DNA of 64,000 bases from assembly GCA_030824965.1 (NCBI GenBank), contig JAPJQV010000005.1:160182-224181 (forward strand), written 5' to 3'. The stretch is from Micavibrio sp. (GTDB lineage Bacteria > Pseudomonadota > Alphaproteobacteria > Micavibrionales > Micavibrionaceae). This document shows, piece after piece, positions 45,651 through 53,790 of this stretch (within the stretch, counting starts at the first letter, position 1; the number at the start of each line of letters is the position of its first letter). Both the position numbers and the translations under genes were made by a program. The notes under the pieces are model-generated. The model worked only from the letters and a program-made list of their open reading frames with translations. It had not been told where the DNA came from and ran no database searches.

Positions 45651-46379
45651 CTATCGTAAGCCGCATATTTTCATTTTGCCACAGCAGACCTCTCCGTCTG
45701 TCCGCGCTTGTTCCCAGTAAGCCTTAAGGCGTTCCTGCCTCTTTCGTTCACTGGTTACTAAATCAAGGATAAGAGCGCGCTTATTGCAATCCTTACGCAA
45801 AACAGGTCTGTTTTGCCTGTTTTTATACCTGCAGCCAATAGGACACGGCGCGCGGCCATTAATAGGATTCCCCTGTGCATCAAAAAAGTGAAGCTTGGGA
45901 TCAGTAATCCATGAGGGTTCGCCGATATAGGCTTTGGCGTACTCTTCTGAAACTCCAAGTTCTCTTGCCGCGATGATTGCTTTTTCATGAAAGATGCCAG
46001 CATCGCCATGATCTAGTGCATGCGCAGGCGGCCAAATTCCCGTTCTTTCTGCAGTCGACTGGCAAAACATATACTGGCGAAGTTGTTCCCACCATTGTTT
46101 GGCGATAACGTCTGAATTTACGTTAAGCTGATGCAAGCCCAGACAGAATGTCATGTCCCGTTGAATATGTCTTTCAGGGCAACGTGCAGGAAATTTAGAC
46201 CCCGGATTTTTTTCACGTACAACTGGTGATGTAAACCCGGCTATGTGCAGTTCAACACCAGTCTTTTCCCAGACCGTGCCGGGAATTCGTGCGACTCCTT
46301 CCAAGCTTGATGGCGATGACATGTCGACGCAAAACCAAGAAGGACAATTATTCTCGAGAAAATTCCAGGTCTTGAGCAT
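45651..46379 (-). CDS. Cysteine-rich protein of unknown function within the Pycsar operon
   Basis: A 242-residue protein I do not recognise. It contains eleven cysteines, including CPSWFC near the N-terminus, a CPIGC motif near residue 190 and a C-terminal VCCGKMKICG cluster, so metal or disulfide binding is likely. A histidine-containing central stretch (HALDHGDAGIFHEKA) precedes a helical tail. Start lies 2 nt after the cyclase stop, and PycTIR begins 18 nt after its stop, so all three are co-expressed. Two-gene Pycsar systems normally lack such a protein; it could modify, restrain or assist the cyclase or effector. Confidence 0.75.
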   Translation of the reverse strand: MLKTWNFLENNCPSWFCVDMSSPSSLEGVARIPGTVWEKTGVELHIAGFTSPVVREKNPGSKFPARCPERHIQRDMTFCLGLHQLNVNSDVIAKQWWEQLRQYMFCQSTAERTGIWPPAHALDHGDAGIFHEKAIIAARELGVSEEYAKAYIGEPSWITDPKLHFFDAQGNPINGRAPCPIGCRYKNRQNRPVLRKDCNKRALILDLVTSERKRQERLKAYWEQARTDGEVCCGKMKICGLR

Positions 46380-46381
46380 TT

Positions 46382-47962
46382 TTACTTCGCGTGAGCTCTC
46401 ATTGGTTCCGCAACGGGGGAATGTGCCCGCATGGGTTCTGACTTATCACTCACCACGTAAGGCGACGCCATGACCCCGAGTAGCATCACCGAAGATTGGT
46501 AGTCGAGATTGGAAATGATCCGGGATGATGTAAAGATTTGCCGTGCAGCAGCAGGAGCAGCTTCATACGCGTGCTCACCCAAGGCTGTCTCCATCCCGTC
46601 GCACCGTCTTTGTTCCTCTTCAGAGGTACAAGTCGTCCGGCTTGAAGCCACCCTAACACTTGCTGCGCCGCGAAGCCCGATACGAGAAATAGGCGTAGGT
46701 CCATAATCGATCCCTATCGCCAGACCCAGTTGTTCAATCCCCGGAAGCATTTCCTTGCAAAGGTCAAATGAAGAGCGAATACCTCCAGACGCTATGATAG
46801 CTGCCCGAATTGTATCAGGTGCATTTGTCTCGCGCGCGTTGCCTTCGGCAAGAAGTCCATGAATACAATCGCCAATAAAGCGTACCTTGCGGCCCTTAAA
46901 GTCTTCGCGGAGCACGGCCGCCATCTCAGCGCGCAAAACATGAAGGTTGGCGACCGCTTGGGCAACATTTCCGGTCTGGATTGCCTGATCGATATAGGCC
47001 GTGAATCCATCAATATCGGCAAAAATAGACGCCAGAGGCATGCGTATCGCGTTGCTGGGGGGATGTTCGGCAAATACGATATCTTTTAAAGGCGGCTGTT
47101 TGTAATGGAACCGGAAAACAGCCTCTGACAAATTACTAATATCCGCTCTTTCTTGCATCTGGCTGGAAAATTCCGAGTATGCTTTCGCAAGCCGGATGCC
47201 AGCGGTAGACTCTTGCCCGCGCGCGATGATCCCTTCATGTAGAAACCCGCGTTCTTCCGTTGAAGCAAGGGCGGTCATTACAAGTTGGGCGTCGCTGTTT
47301 CTATGTCGTTGTACTCGCAAGCTTAGATAAATCCCCTCTTCCTCGCCATCTGCGAGTTTTGCGGCATGGTTAGCCGGACTACCGATAAAAAGCGGGTCAG
47401 GTTCATCCCGCTTACCGCTATCGATTGCAACGGCGGGTCCGCTATCAATACCAATTCTTACGCCTGTTTCGAATTCAGGGAATTGACCGCTTAAAAGCGT
47501 AACCATTTCACGCAAAGCCGCCGCGAATGTAATGGCTTTGCGGATACGTTCACCTTCATTATGCGCGCCTTCAGGTGTCAAAACGACAGCATGCAGGCGG
47601 GAACCGTGAAAATCCACGCGTTGCAGATCAAATTCATCGATCAGGGAATCGCAAGCGCTGTAATGTGTATGTAGAAACTCCAATGCCCGTCGGTGGCTGG
47701 CTTCGGTTTCGCGCCCGGCATCTTGCAATACGGCGTTGAAGTTGATCAGGTTCGCATAAATATGCGCGCCGTTCGTAGTGATGGCCCGATTGCGCGGAAT
47801 TCTTAATATACCAAGATTTTCATCGGCGGCATTTTCACTTGCCTTTACGATCCTTTGCTCCGCCATGAAACGAGTGAACTCTTCCACCACAATTTCACCT
47901 TGCGGAACGCTTTTTTTGAATTTCTCGATGCGCGCTTGCGCTCGCTCTCTATCCCAAGCCAT
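46382..47962 (-). CDS. pycC: Pycsar pyrimidine cyclase (class III nucleotidyl cyclase, two cyclase domains)
   Basis: A 526-residue protein with two cyclase homology domains. The N-terminal one (about 60-265) keeps the fold (HIYANLINFNAVL, GVRIGIDSGPAV) but lacks the metal-binding aspartates. The C-terminal one (about 308-475) has ASIFADIDGFT with Asp316 and RKVRFIGDCIHG with Asp365, the two metal ligands, and GLAIGIDYGPT. This fits Pycsar cyclases, which make cCMP or cUMP on infection; base choice cannot be told here. Ordinary adenylate cyclase signalling is the alternative but the adjacent TIR effector argues against it. Confidence 0.87.
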   Translation of the reverse strand: MAWDRERAQARIEKFKKSVPQGEIVVEEFTRFMAEQRIVKASENAADENLGILRIPRNRAITTNGAHIYANLINFNAVLQDAGRETEASHRRALEFLHTHYSACDSLIDEFDLQRVDFHGSRLHAVVLTPEGAHNEGERIRKAITFAAALREMVTLLSGQFPEFETGVRIGIDSGPAVAIDSGKRDEPDPLFIGSPANHAAKLADGEEEGIYLSLRVQRHRNSDAQLVMTALASTEERGFLHEGIIARGQESTAGIRLAKAYSEFSSQMQERADISNLSEAVFRFHYKQPPLKDIVFAEHPPSNAIRMPLASIFADIDGFTAYIDQAIQTGNVAQAVANLHVLRAEMAAVLREDFKGRKVRFIGDCIHGLLAEGNARETNAPDTIRAAIIASGGIRSSFDLCKEMLPGIEQLGLAIGIDYGPTPISRIGLRGAASVRVASSRTTCTSEEEQRRCDGMETALGEHAYEAAPAAARQIFTSSRIISNLDYQSSVMLLGVMASPYVVSDKSEPMRAHSPVAEPMRAHAK

Positions 47963-48015
47963 AATTTACCTTACCTGTTCTTTAATTATTTGTTTTTAAT
48001 CTGTTTCTATTGAAA

Positions 48016-48249
48016 TCAGCCTGGAGGCGGATTAGAATCGTTCCCATGACTGTCACTGCTGGCAATACGTCCATCCTTGTTATGGATGCGAAACTCTGTC
48101 GACTGATTGCGGCTGATCTCGCGACCGCGATCAATGGCTTCTTGTTTCGTTTCAGTATGCAAGCTCGCGCGCTCGGCGCCGCCGCGTTTGACGTCCCATC
48201 CCCCGTTCGGGTTTGGCACAACATGATGTGTTTTAGGGCCTTTGGGCAT
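48016..48249 (-). CDS. DUF2188 family small protein
   Basis: Using ATG 48249 gives 77 residues starting MPKGPKTHHVVPNPNGGWDV, with KRGGAERAS and a QEAIDRGREIS helix, typical of DUF2188 proteins. The upstream reading to 48330 is not conserved. Function of this family is unknown; members are small, often near stress or defence genes. The stop is 53 nt before the cyclase start on the same strand, so it could be the first gene of the Pycsar operon. Confidence 0.75.
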   Translation of the reverse strand: MPKGPKTHHVVPNPNGGWDVKRGGAERASLHTETKQEAIDRGREISRNQSTEFRIHNKDGRIASSDSHGNDSNPPPG

Positions 48250-48289
48250 AATGGCATCTCCATGCGTTATAAAAGTACGGTATGTACCT

Positions 48290-48357
48290 CTACTCCGAAC
48301 AATCTGACATAGTTGCCATTCGCCAGTCAAGTGTATAAAATACTTCTAGTCCGAACA
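48290..48357. promoter_or_regulatory. Paired direct repeats in divergent promoter upstream of XRE gene
   Basis: Two near-identical 12-mers, CTACTCCGAACA at 48290-48301 and CTAGTCCGAACA at 48346-48357, lie 56 bp apart in the region between the DUF2188 gene and the divergent XRE gene. A GTAC-GGTAT-GTAC element sits just left of the first. Such repeats suit binding by the XRE regulator and could link regulation of the Pycsar operon to that of the XRE-ImmA pair. Confidence 0.4.
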
Positions 48358-48379
48358 TTATTTTAAAGGAGATGGGCAA

Positions 48380-48700
48380 TTGACTAACGTCCTCGGGGAA
48401 AAGATTCGTAAGTTGCGGAAAGAAAAGGGATTTAGTCTAGATAAGCTGGCAGAACTTTCAGGTTCCAGTAAAAGCTATATTTGGGAACTGGAGAATAAAA
48501 ACCCTCCCCGCCCTTCGGCTGAAAAACTTGCAAAAATTGCCGAGCAGCTTGAGACAACGATTGAGTTTCTGCTGGGCGAAGATGATGGTGTTTCGCAGGA
48601 AGATGCGACGGACGCCCGCTTTTATCGTCAGTATCGGAAAATGGATCCCACAACGAAAGCCAAGGTGCGCCAGATGGTCAAGCTTTGGGATGAAGATTAA
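48380..48700 (+). CDS. XRE family HTH regulator
   Basis: A 106-residue protein with an N-terminal HTH_XRE domain (KIRKLRKEKGFSLDKLAELS...SYIWELEN) and a short helical C-terminus. The start is TTG at 48380 with an AAAGGAG site 8 nt upstream. It overlaps the start of the ImmA-like gene by one base. XRE repressors cleaved or released by an ImmA/IrrE partner are common in mobile elements and phages, so this pair is probably a damage- or signal-responsive switch. Confidence 0.9.
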   Translation: MTNVLGEKIRKLRKEKGFSLDKLAELSGSSKSYIWELENKNPPRPSAEKLAKIAEQLETTIEFLLGEDDGVSQEDATDARFYRQYRKMDPTTKAKVRQMVKLWDED

Positions 48701-49611
48701 TGACGGCTAATTGGTCTCCGCCACGCTGGGCAAACTCGATCACGACCATGCTCAATGCTGTCTACCAAGGCACGGATGATCGTTTTCCTGTCAATGTTCC
48801 GCAATTGGCCAAAGAATATTCAAACCAAAGATTTCCAAACGATCCTATAACCTTGGTCAAAGGCGCTTCTCTTCCCGGTTTTGATGGAGCGCTTTATCGC
48901 GCACCCTCAAGTAAAAAAGGTTGGGGCATCATCTATAATGATGCCATTCAGTCACGAGGCCGGATAAACTTTACGCTCGGACACGAATTCGGCCACTATT
49001 TGCTCCATCGTACCGCATTTCCCGAAGGGATTGAATGCGGTGAGCAGGATATGGTTCGCTGGGATAGTGAATATGCAAAGATCGAACAGCAGGCAAACGA
49101 GTTTGCGGTTGGCTTGCTTATGCCGCTGGATGATTTTCGTAAGCAAATCGATTCCAAAGCCAAACCTAGCCTGAAAGAGATTGGCATATGCGCTGAGCGT
49201 TACGACGTTTCTTTAATAGCTGCGACGCTTCGCTGGCTTCAATATACCGAGCGCCGATCCGTGCTTGTTGTATCCCGTGACGGATACATACTCTGGGCGC
49301 GCTCTAGCGAGCGCGCGCTCAAGACCGGGGCATACTTTAAAATAGCGGGCCGGTCGCCGGTTGCGATTCCTCCCCTCTCGCTCGCTGCAAACCCGGATCC
49401 ATTCAATAACTCAAGCGTAATGGAACATGGCGGCGGTATCTGGTTTGCAGAGCCTTGTGAGGAAATTTCCCTAGTCTCCGATCATTATGATTTTACGATC
49501 TCGCTTCTTCATCTAGGCCAGGCTGAATGGCAAAACAGATTAGAAGAAGAGTCTGTGGAGGATACGGTTGATATGATGCAGCGAAAATCTGGATTTAAAG
49601 GAACTACCTAA
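48700..49611 (+). CDS. ImmA/IrrE family metallo-endopeptidase
   Basis: A 303-residue protein with the zinc motif HEFGH at residues 95-99 and the downstream EQQANEFAVGLLMP segment that supplies the third metal ligand. The C-terminal half (about 185-300) is a second domain of unknown role. ImmA/IrrE proteases cleave XRE-type repressors; the overlap with the XRE gene at 48700 supports this partnership. It could control element activity or the neighbouring defence genes. Confidence 0.9.
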   Translation: MTANWSPPRWANSITTMLNAVYQGTDDRFPVNVPQLAKEYSNQRFPNDPITLVKGASLPGFDGALYRAPSSKKGWGIIYNDAIQSRGRINFTLGHEFGHYLLHRTAFPEGIECGEQDMVRWDSEYAKIEQQANEFAVGLLMPLDDFRKQIDSKAKPSLKEIGICAERYDVSLIAATLRWLQYTERRSVLVVSRDGYILWARSSERALKTGAYFKIAGRSPVAIPPLSLAANPDPFNNSSVMEHGGGIWFAEPCEEISLVSDHYDFTISLLHLGQAEWQNRLEEESVEDTVDMMQRKSGFKGTT

Positions 49612-49621
49612 ATCATCGGCT

Positions 49622-50467
49622 TTATGCAGCTGGCACAATCACGTTCTCAAGTTTCATCAAATCGATAAGCTGAAATATATATTCTGCCATAAAGATCGTG
49701 TTAAGGCTATTTTGCATTGATGGATATGAAACAAGGCCATGCAGTGTAGCGTGTCTGTTTGGTAATGAATCAGCCTTAACTTTTTCTAGTTCTTCAAAAT
49801 TCTTGACCCGAGCATACAAATGATCGGCTAATTTACTATATAGATACATTGCGTGCGGCTCTTTTAAAAAAGGCATACTGCCCACGAGATCCCGCAAATG
49901 TTCCTGACTTGCTAATCCTTTAAAGTAGTCTTCTTCAGTTTCTAGCTCTAGCCTCGATAATCTTTCAATTTCCGGAAAAAGCAGCCTTGATACAGAGCGG
50001 TACATTTTTCTTTCATGGGCTTCTAAAGCTTCCAGAAAAACAGATTTTGTTTCTTCGTTTATATCAAAGCTACATACTCGTTCCTCTAGCGAAATTCGTA
50101 TGTCAACCCAGTTCTCTTCATAATATTTATCCAATCCATCTCTAAGATTATCCGAGCCGCCAAGGACCGTATCAATAGGCGTACTATAATGCGGAAGCCA
50201 TCCGGCTTTCTCTAGAGATTTCTCAATGGCATTATGAGTTGCCATTTGCTGGAAAAGCTCAGCATAAGGTAAAACTTCTCTGCGGAATTGCTGAATTATT
50301 TCTAAAACAGGTTCGCGATTCTCCTGTATGAAACGATAGGCTTCAGTTAGAGGCGCGTGAAGCGTTTTCAAATTTTCTTCTATTTGTTTCTTGAGTGGTC
50401 TCAAAAGCTCAAATTGCCTTTTTACCTCCATGAGCAATTTTTTTGTTTCAGGCGGTATTTCGTTCAT
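49622..50467 (-). CDS. Hypothetical protein with HEPN-like C-terminal motif
   Basis: A 281-residue, largely helical protein. The N-terminal 70 residues look like a coiled coil. Near the C-terminus, PNRHATLHGLV carries R-x4-H, the spacing of HEPN ribonuclease motifs, and the following FMAEYIFQLIDL helix resembles the end of HEPN-type or related abortive infection proteins. No family is firmly recognised. It lies in a defence island, so an RNase or toxin-like role is suggested but unproven. Confidence 0.6.
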   Translation of the reverse strand: MNEIPPETKKLLMEVKRQFELLRPLKKQIEENLKTLHAPLTEAYRFIQENREPVLEIIQQFRREVLPYAELFQQMATHNAIEKSLEKAGWLPHYSTPIDTVLGGSDNLRDGLDKYYEENWVDIRISLEERVCSFDINEETKSVFLEALEAHERKMYRSVSRLLFPEIERLSRLELETEEDYFKGLASQEHLRDLVGSMPFLKEPHAMYLYSKLADHLYARVKNFEELEKVKADSLPNRHATLHGLVSYPSMQNSLNTIFMAEYIFQLIDLMKLENVIVPAA

Positions 50468-50590
50468 ACGAATTTTTACTTATTTGTTTTTGTTGAAATA
50501 TTTAACAAGCTTACTTCTTATTAAGCTTCTCTTGAAGAGAATTCCGGTTGAGCCAAGAAGTGATCCTCTGCATGTTTCTTAGGATTCATT

Positions 50591-51502
50591 TTATTTGTTA
50601 AGTACTTTTTCTAAGTCTGAAACAAGCCCTGCGCGACGATCGGAAGAAAGTGAGTCCAGATTTTTTTGCCGCCATAAAACCGCCGGCAACTTATCGACAT
50701 TTTCTAGGCCCAATAGTGACCAATCGGGCGGCCCTTTTTCAAATCCGATCAGGAATTCCTTATGTCGGTTAGGCATCCCCCCGATCAAGACATCCACTAG
50801 ACTTTCCCGCGCTTGCAGCAATTCATCAAGGCTGACAGGTTCATCCGTCATGCCGGCGAAGTTTCTTTCAAATTCCAGGCTAATATCTTTCCGCCGGGCG
50901 GTAAGCGTTTCATTCATCGGTCGGCCATGACTGATGAGATAGACAATAAAGGTATCCCGAAGATCATCCCCTATTCCTTCGTTGCTCAATAAATCTCGTA
51001 CGTCAAACAGATCCCGCGGGTGTTGTCGATCAAGGGCGGCAACCAGCTTACCGGCATAGAGATCGCAAAACGATACCAACTTTATACTGGCAAACCCAAA
51101 ACCTTCTTCTACTGTGGACGAAATATTTCTTGTTTCAGGTTCAAATACACAGCCGCGAAGAACTGGGGTCACTTCCACTTTTATCTGAACGGCATTTTCC
51201 CGTACAAGTAATTTTGTGATGGTACTTTCGGTCAACGATTGGGTGATTGTAGCCGCCGGAAAATTTTGTGCTATTCGCGCTTCTATACGTTTCATAGCTG
51301 CGTCGATTTCCGCGAGTGATGCTGCTCTCGATTTAACGGGAAGATAAGTTAAATCAATATCGACCGACAAGCGCGGCAAGTCCCGAATAAAGAGATTGAT
51401 GGCCGTTCCGCCTTTCAATGCAAAGCATTCTTCTTCTCCCACATACGGCAATATCCGGATCAGCAAGGCGACTTGGCGTCGGTAATCTTCAGTGTAAGCC
51501 AT
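50591..51502 (-). CDS. abiEii: AbiEii family nucleotidyltransferase toxin
   Basis: About 303 residues from ATG 51502, which has a GAGG site upstream. The nucleotidyltransferase core shows LKGGTAINLFIRDLPRLSVDIDLTY with the catalytic DID (DxD) motif, then KVEVTP and the HPRDLFDVRDLL segment characteristic of AbiEii/AbiGii toxins. In type IV toxin-antitoxin systems such enzymes modify tRNA acceptor stems and block growth upon phage attack. It overlaps the antitoxin stop by 14 nt, confirming a pair. Confidence 0.93.
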   Translation of the reverse strand: MAYTEDYRRQVALLIRILPYVGEEECFALKGGTAINLFIRDLPRLSVDIDLTYLPVKSRAASLAEIDAAMKRIEARIAQNFPAATITQSLTESTITKLLVRENAVQIKVEVTPVLRGCVFEPETRNISSTVEEGFGFASIKLVSFCDLYAGKLVAALDRQHPRDLFDVRDLLSNEGIGDDLRDTFIVYLISHGRPMNETLTARRKDISLEFERNFAGMTDEPVSLDELLQARESLVDVLIGGMPNRHKEFLIGFEKGPPDWSLLGLENVDKLPAVLWRQKNLDSLSSDRRAGLVSDLEKVLNK

Positions 51503-52319
51503 CAAGATCCTCTGGAACGGTTATTAAATACTTATTGTCGAGTTTACCATGTTCGACAAGCCTTCGTTTTCCAGAGCCGAAATCTATATTTTGCTTGTTA
51601 AGTTGTTTAAGCCATGCGTGCTTATGCCGATCGGCGAAGAAGAAGAACAGTCGATTTACTTTTATGCTTTTGCAGGCCGACAGTAATTTTTGAAGCTTTC
51701 TCGGACTTAAATTAGGAAGACCTTCCATTATTTTATCAACTTTATGGAAGCTTTCATTGTCCGGCAATTCGTCTATTAGTTCCAATATAGCGCGCTCAGG
51801 CGATGAAAGAGTTATTGCATCATCCCATTGTCCCCATGGTCTTTGCGTTTCAACTTCCTTAGCAGTAAGGCCACGTGACAAAAGATTATCGCCGAATAAT
51901 CTTTTATCGGCGTGGAAAACAAATTTTTGCTTCACCGGCAAATGATAAAGCCAGTTTGGCGGTGGCTTTGGTCCATATAAATGAACGGTTTTTATATTTT
52001 GGGATATGTAATGAGAAAACCCCTGTAGTTCAAGGGCGGTTTCACCACCTACTACCAAGGGGCCGTATTCTTCGAGCAGTAAAGTTTGCAGCGATATAAC
52101 GACCTGCTCCCATTTTAGTTCGCCGCGCCTTGGCCTTTGATAGACGCTGCGCGCCGGCTGTTCCAGCCAGTTTTTATGTATGTAGTGCGCACGCAGATTA
52201 CTCGCGTATCCGCGGCTGTTTAGCCAATGGCTATCTACGATCATCCCCTCGGGGAGATCGAAATAAAGTTGGTTTAGTTTTTGCCCTTTTTGCTCAACCA
52301 TATTGACTATTATAGCCAT
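51489..52319 (-). CDS. abiEi: AbiEi family antitoxin
   Basis: A 276-residue protein with an N-terminal winged-helix region (about residues 20-60), the LLEEYGPLVVGGETALELQGF core and a C-terminal antitoxin domain with LSSPERAILELIDELPD. This is the AbiEi_3-type layout. It represses its own operon through the wHTH and counters AbiEii without direct binding. The ORF opens at ATG 52319; ATG 52301 is also possible. A 25-bp palindrome lies immediately upstream. Confidence 0.9.
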   Translation of the reverse strand: MAIIVNMVEQKGQKLNQLYFDLPEGMIVDSHWLNSRGYASNLRAHYIHKNWLEQPARSVYQRPRRGELKWEQVVISLQTLLLEEYGPLVVGGETALELQGFSHYISQNIKTVHLYGPKPPPNWLYHLPVKQKFVFHADKRLFGDNLLSRGLTAKEVETQRPWGQWDDAITLSSPERAILELIDELPDNESFHKVDKIMEGLPNLSPRKLQKLLSACKSIKVNRLFFFFADRHKHAWLKQLNKQNIDFGSGKRRLVEHGKLDNKYLITVPEDLDGLH

Positions 52320-52320
52320 A

Positions 52321-52345
52321 TAATAAACTATAATCTAGTTTATTA
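52321..52345. promoter_or_regulatory. Palindrome upstream of abiEi (autoregulation site candidate)
   Basis: TAATAAACTA, five spacer bases, then TAGTTTATTA forms a perfect 10-bp inverted repeat directly before the abiEi start. A related GATAAACTATC lies near 52390. AbiEi proteins are known to bind inverted repeats in their own promoter. The region to the next gene at 52460 is very AT-rich and would also hold the plus-strand promoter of that gene. Confidence 0.6.
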
Positions 52346-52459
52346 TTGGTTGAGTTAAGTCAATTATATTGAGTAAATATGTATGATGATAAACTATCAA
52401 GTTCTATAATAATTATAAATTATTGTAGATAATTAATTAGAATCAATGGGTTAGGTGCA

Positions 52460-52990
52460 ATGATACAGTTTAACAGTGAGACTGAAGAATTTATTTACAA
52501 AAACAAAGTTGTAGGTAGCTGGAAAGTAGAAAATGGGCATGGTCGTTTTCATCTAGATATTACCTATGAGGTTGACGATGTTGGCATTAGTTTAGGTGAA
52601 CTTTTACCGAAAATTGCCGAAGTGCTAAAAATTCACGCTGAGAAAGAGCCGCCGATGAAGGACCCTATAGTCATATTGGAGACCGACGAAATCGACGTTG
52701 AGCCAATAATGCCAGCACGCCGCACTTTAACGGAGGTAACTATAAAGCGCGGCAACCACAAATGGCGTTTTCATCTGAACGATGCCGATCCATGGCCATC
52801 AATAGTTCATGGACATGATTATGAAAGAAACCTGAAGCTCGATGCTTTTACTGGATATATTTATGATATCAGTACGAGAAATCATTGTGAAACTCTGAAG
52901 AAGAAAAAACTGAATTTTATTGTGGCAAAGCTAAAAGAGAATCCAGAATTTAAACATAGGCTCGAATCTACCGCTGGATTAGCTACATAA
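52460..52990 (+). CDS. Hypothetical protein next to AbiE system
   Basis: A 176-residue protein without recognised family. The C-terminal half is dense in conserved-looking residues: WRFHLNDADPWPSIVHGHDYERN, then LKLDAFTGYIYDI and a KKKKLNFIVAKLKE helix. The HGHDYERN/LKLD pattern reads like a compact beta-strand domain with histidines. ATG follows an AGGTG site. It lies divergent from abiEi and convergent with the DUF6088 gene, hence is a stand-alone cargo gene. Confidence 0.65.
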   Translation: MIQFNSETEEFIYKNKVVGSWKVENGHGRFHLDITYEVDDVGISLGELLPKIAEVLKIHAEKEPPMKDPIVILETDEIDVEPIMPARRTLTEVTIKRGNHKWRFHLNDADPWPSIVHGHDYERNLKLDAFTGYIYDISTRNHCETLKKKKLNFIVAKLKENPEFKHRLESTAGLAT

Positions 52991-53000
52991 TTATAGCATA

Positions 53001-53663
53001 TTAGTTGGAATAAAACGGGTCATCGGGATCTCGAACCCATGACGGCTTTTCCCAGGCGATCAATTGTCTGGCAATATCCGACAGCCAAGGGTCCTGAATA
53101 TGGGACAGGTTTTCTTCAATGTCCATTTTATCTTCCGGTGTCAGGTGTTTTGCGGCAATATCGATCTTTCTCTGATCAACAATGCGCGGCCCCAAATTAT
53201 CAATGCCCGCCAACACCAGATACGCTATGGGGCGCTTTAGAGTTCTGGGCATGGTCATTTCTTGTAATTGAATTGTATAGCCGCTTTCCAGAAATGTAAT
53301 GTTTCTGGGTTTCCCGGTTGTCACATAAATAGGCTTGGCCGGTACTTGCGTACACATCCCAGTCATATTGGCAGCTGACGCACCGGTCGGCCAGATGCGC
53401 TCACCTGTCCATCGTTCAATCGCCTTCAACACTTTTCCCGATGAAGGACTACAGATGCCAATCATCGGGTGATAATCCGGATAATAATAGACAGTGCGTG
53501 TGGCGTGACGAATGAATTCTTCTCTCACCAACTGGTGAAATACGCCAATAATTTTTCGTGCTGGTCCGCAATCAGCAAAATCATGGGCGGTAAATGCCCA
53601 ATTTACACCCTTTTCTTTAATCCGTTTTTCTACAGTCTGCACTAAATCTAATATATCAGTCAT
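53001..53663 (-). CDS. DUF6088 / AbiEi-like DNA-binding protein in transposition operon
   Basis: A 220-residue protein whose N-terminal 60 residues resemble a winged helix (WAFTAHDFADCGPARKIIGV...LVREEFIRHATRTVYYYP), then WPTGASAANMTGMCTQVPAK and IYVTTGKPRNITF, the DUF6088/AbiEi core. Its start overlaps the preceding 44-residue ORF, and no AbiEii partner follows, so it is a fourth member of the tniA-tniB operon rather than part of a toxin pair. Regulation of transposition or target choice is possible. Confidence 0.78.
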   Translation of the reverse strand: MTDILDLVQTVEKRIKEKGVNWAFTAHDFADCGPARKIIGVFHQLVREEFIRHATRTVYYYPDYHPMIGICSPSSGKVLKAIERWTGERIWPTGASAANMTGMCTQVPAKPIYVTTGKPRNITFLESGYTIQLQEMTMPRTLKRPIAYLVLAGIDNLGPRIVDQRKIDIAAKHLTPEDKMDIEENLSHIQDPWLSDIARQLIAWEKPSWVRDPDDPFYSN

Positions 53664-53790
53664 GGTTTTGTGCGGTTCGGTGTCTTTCTAATATAGTGAG
53701 TTGATGTGCAGTATCGAGTGGCCACGGATTGCGAATATAGCGCAGATTGCCCTGAATGTGCTGTCCCAATTCCAGTTTATGCCGCTCCAA
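53656..53790 (-). CDS. Overlapping 44-residue ORF between tniB and DUF6088 genes
   Basis: A TTG at 53790 opens a 44-codon frame that overlaps the tniB end by 14 nt and the DUF6088 start by 8 nt, filling the gap exactly. Its segment GNLRYIRNPWPLDTAHQLT resembles ENLSHIQDPWLSDIARQL near the end of the DUF6088 protein (shared N-L-I-PW-D-A-QL pattern). It could be a small transposition protein, a coupling ORF, or the surviving tail of a duplicated DUF6088 gene. No strong ribosome site was seen. Confidence 0.42.
   Translation of the reverse strand: MERHKLELGQHIQGNLRYIRNPWPLDTAHQLTILERHRTAQNHD

Noticed and set aside
50521..50589. 22-residue ORF directly after abiEii
   Set aside because: It starts 1 nt after the stop but has no ribosome site, no recognisable sequence, and overlaps a small palindrome; chance is likely.
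53001..53663. TniQ target-selection protein
   Set aside because: Position in the operon suggested TniQ, but the sequence fits DUF6088/AbiEi and lacks the TniQ N-terminal and zinc-finger patterns.
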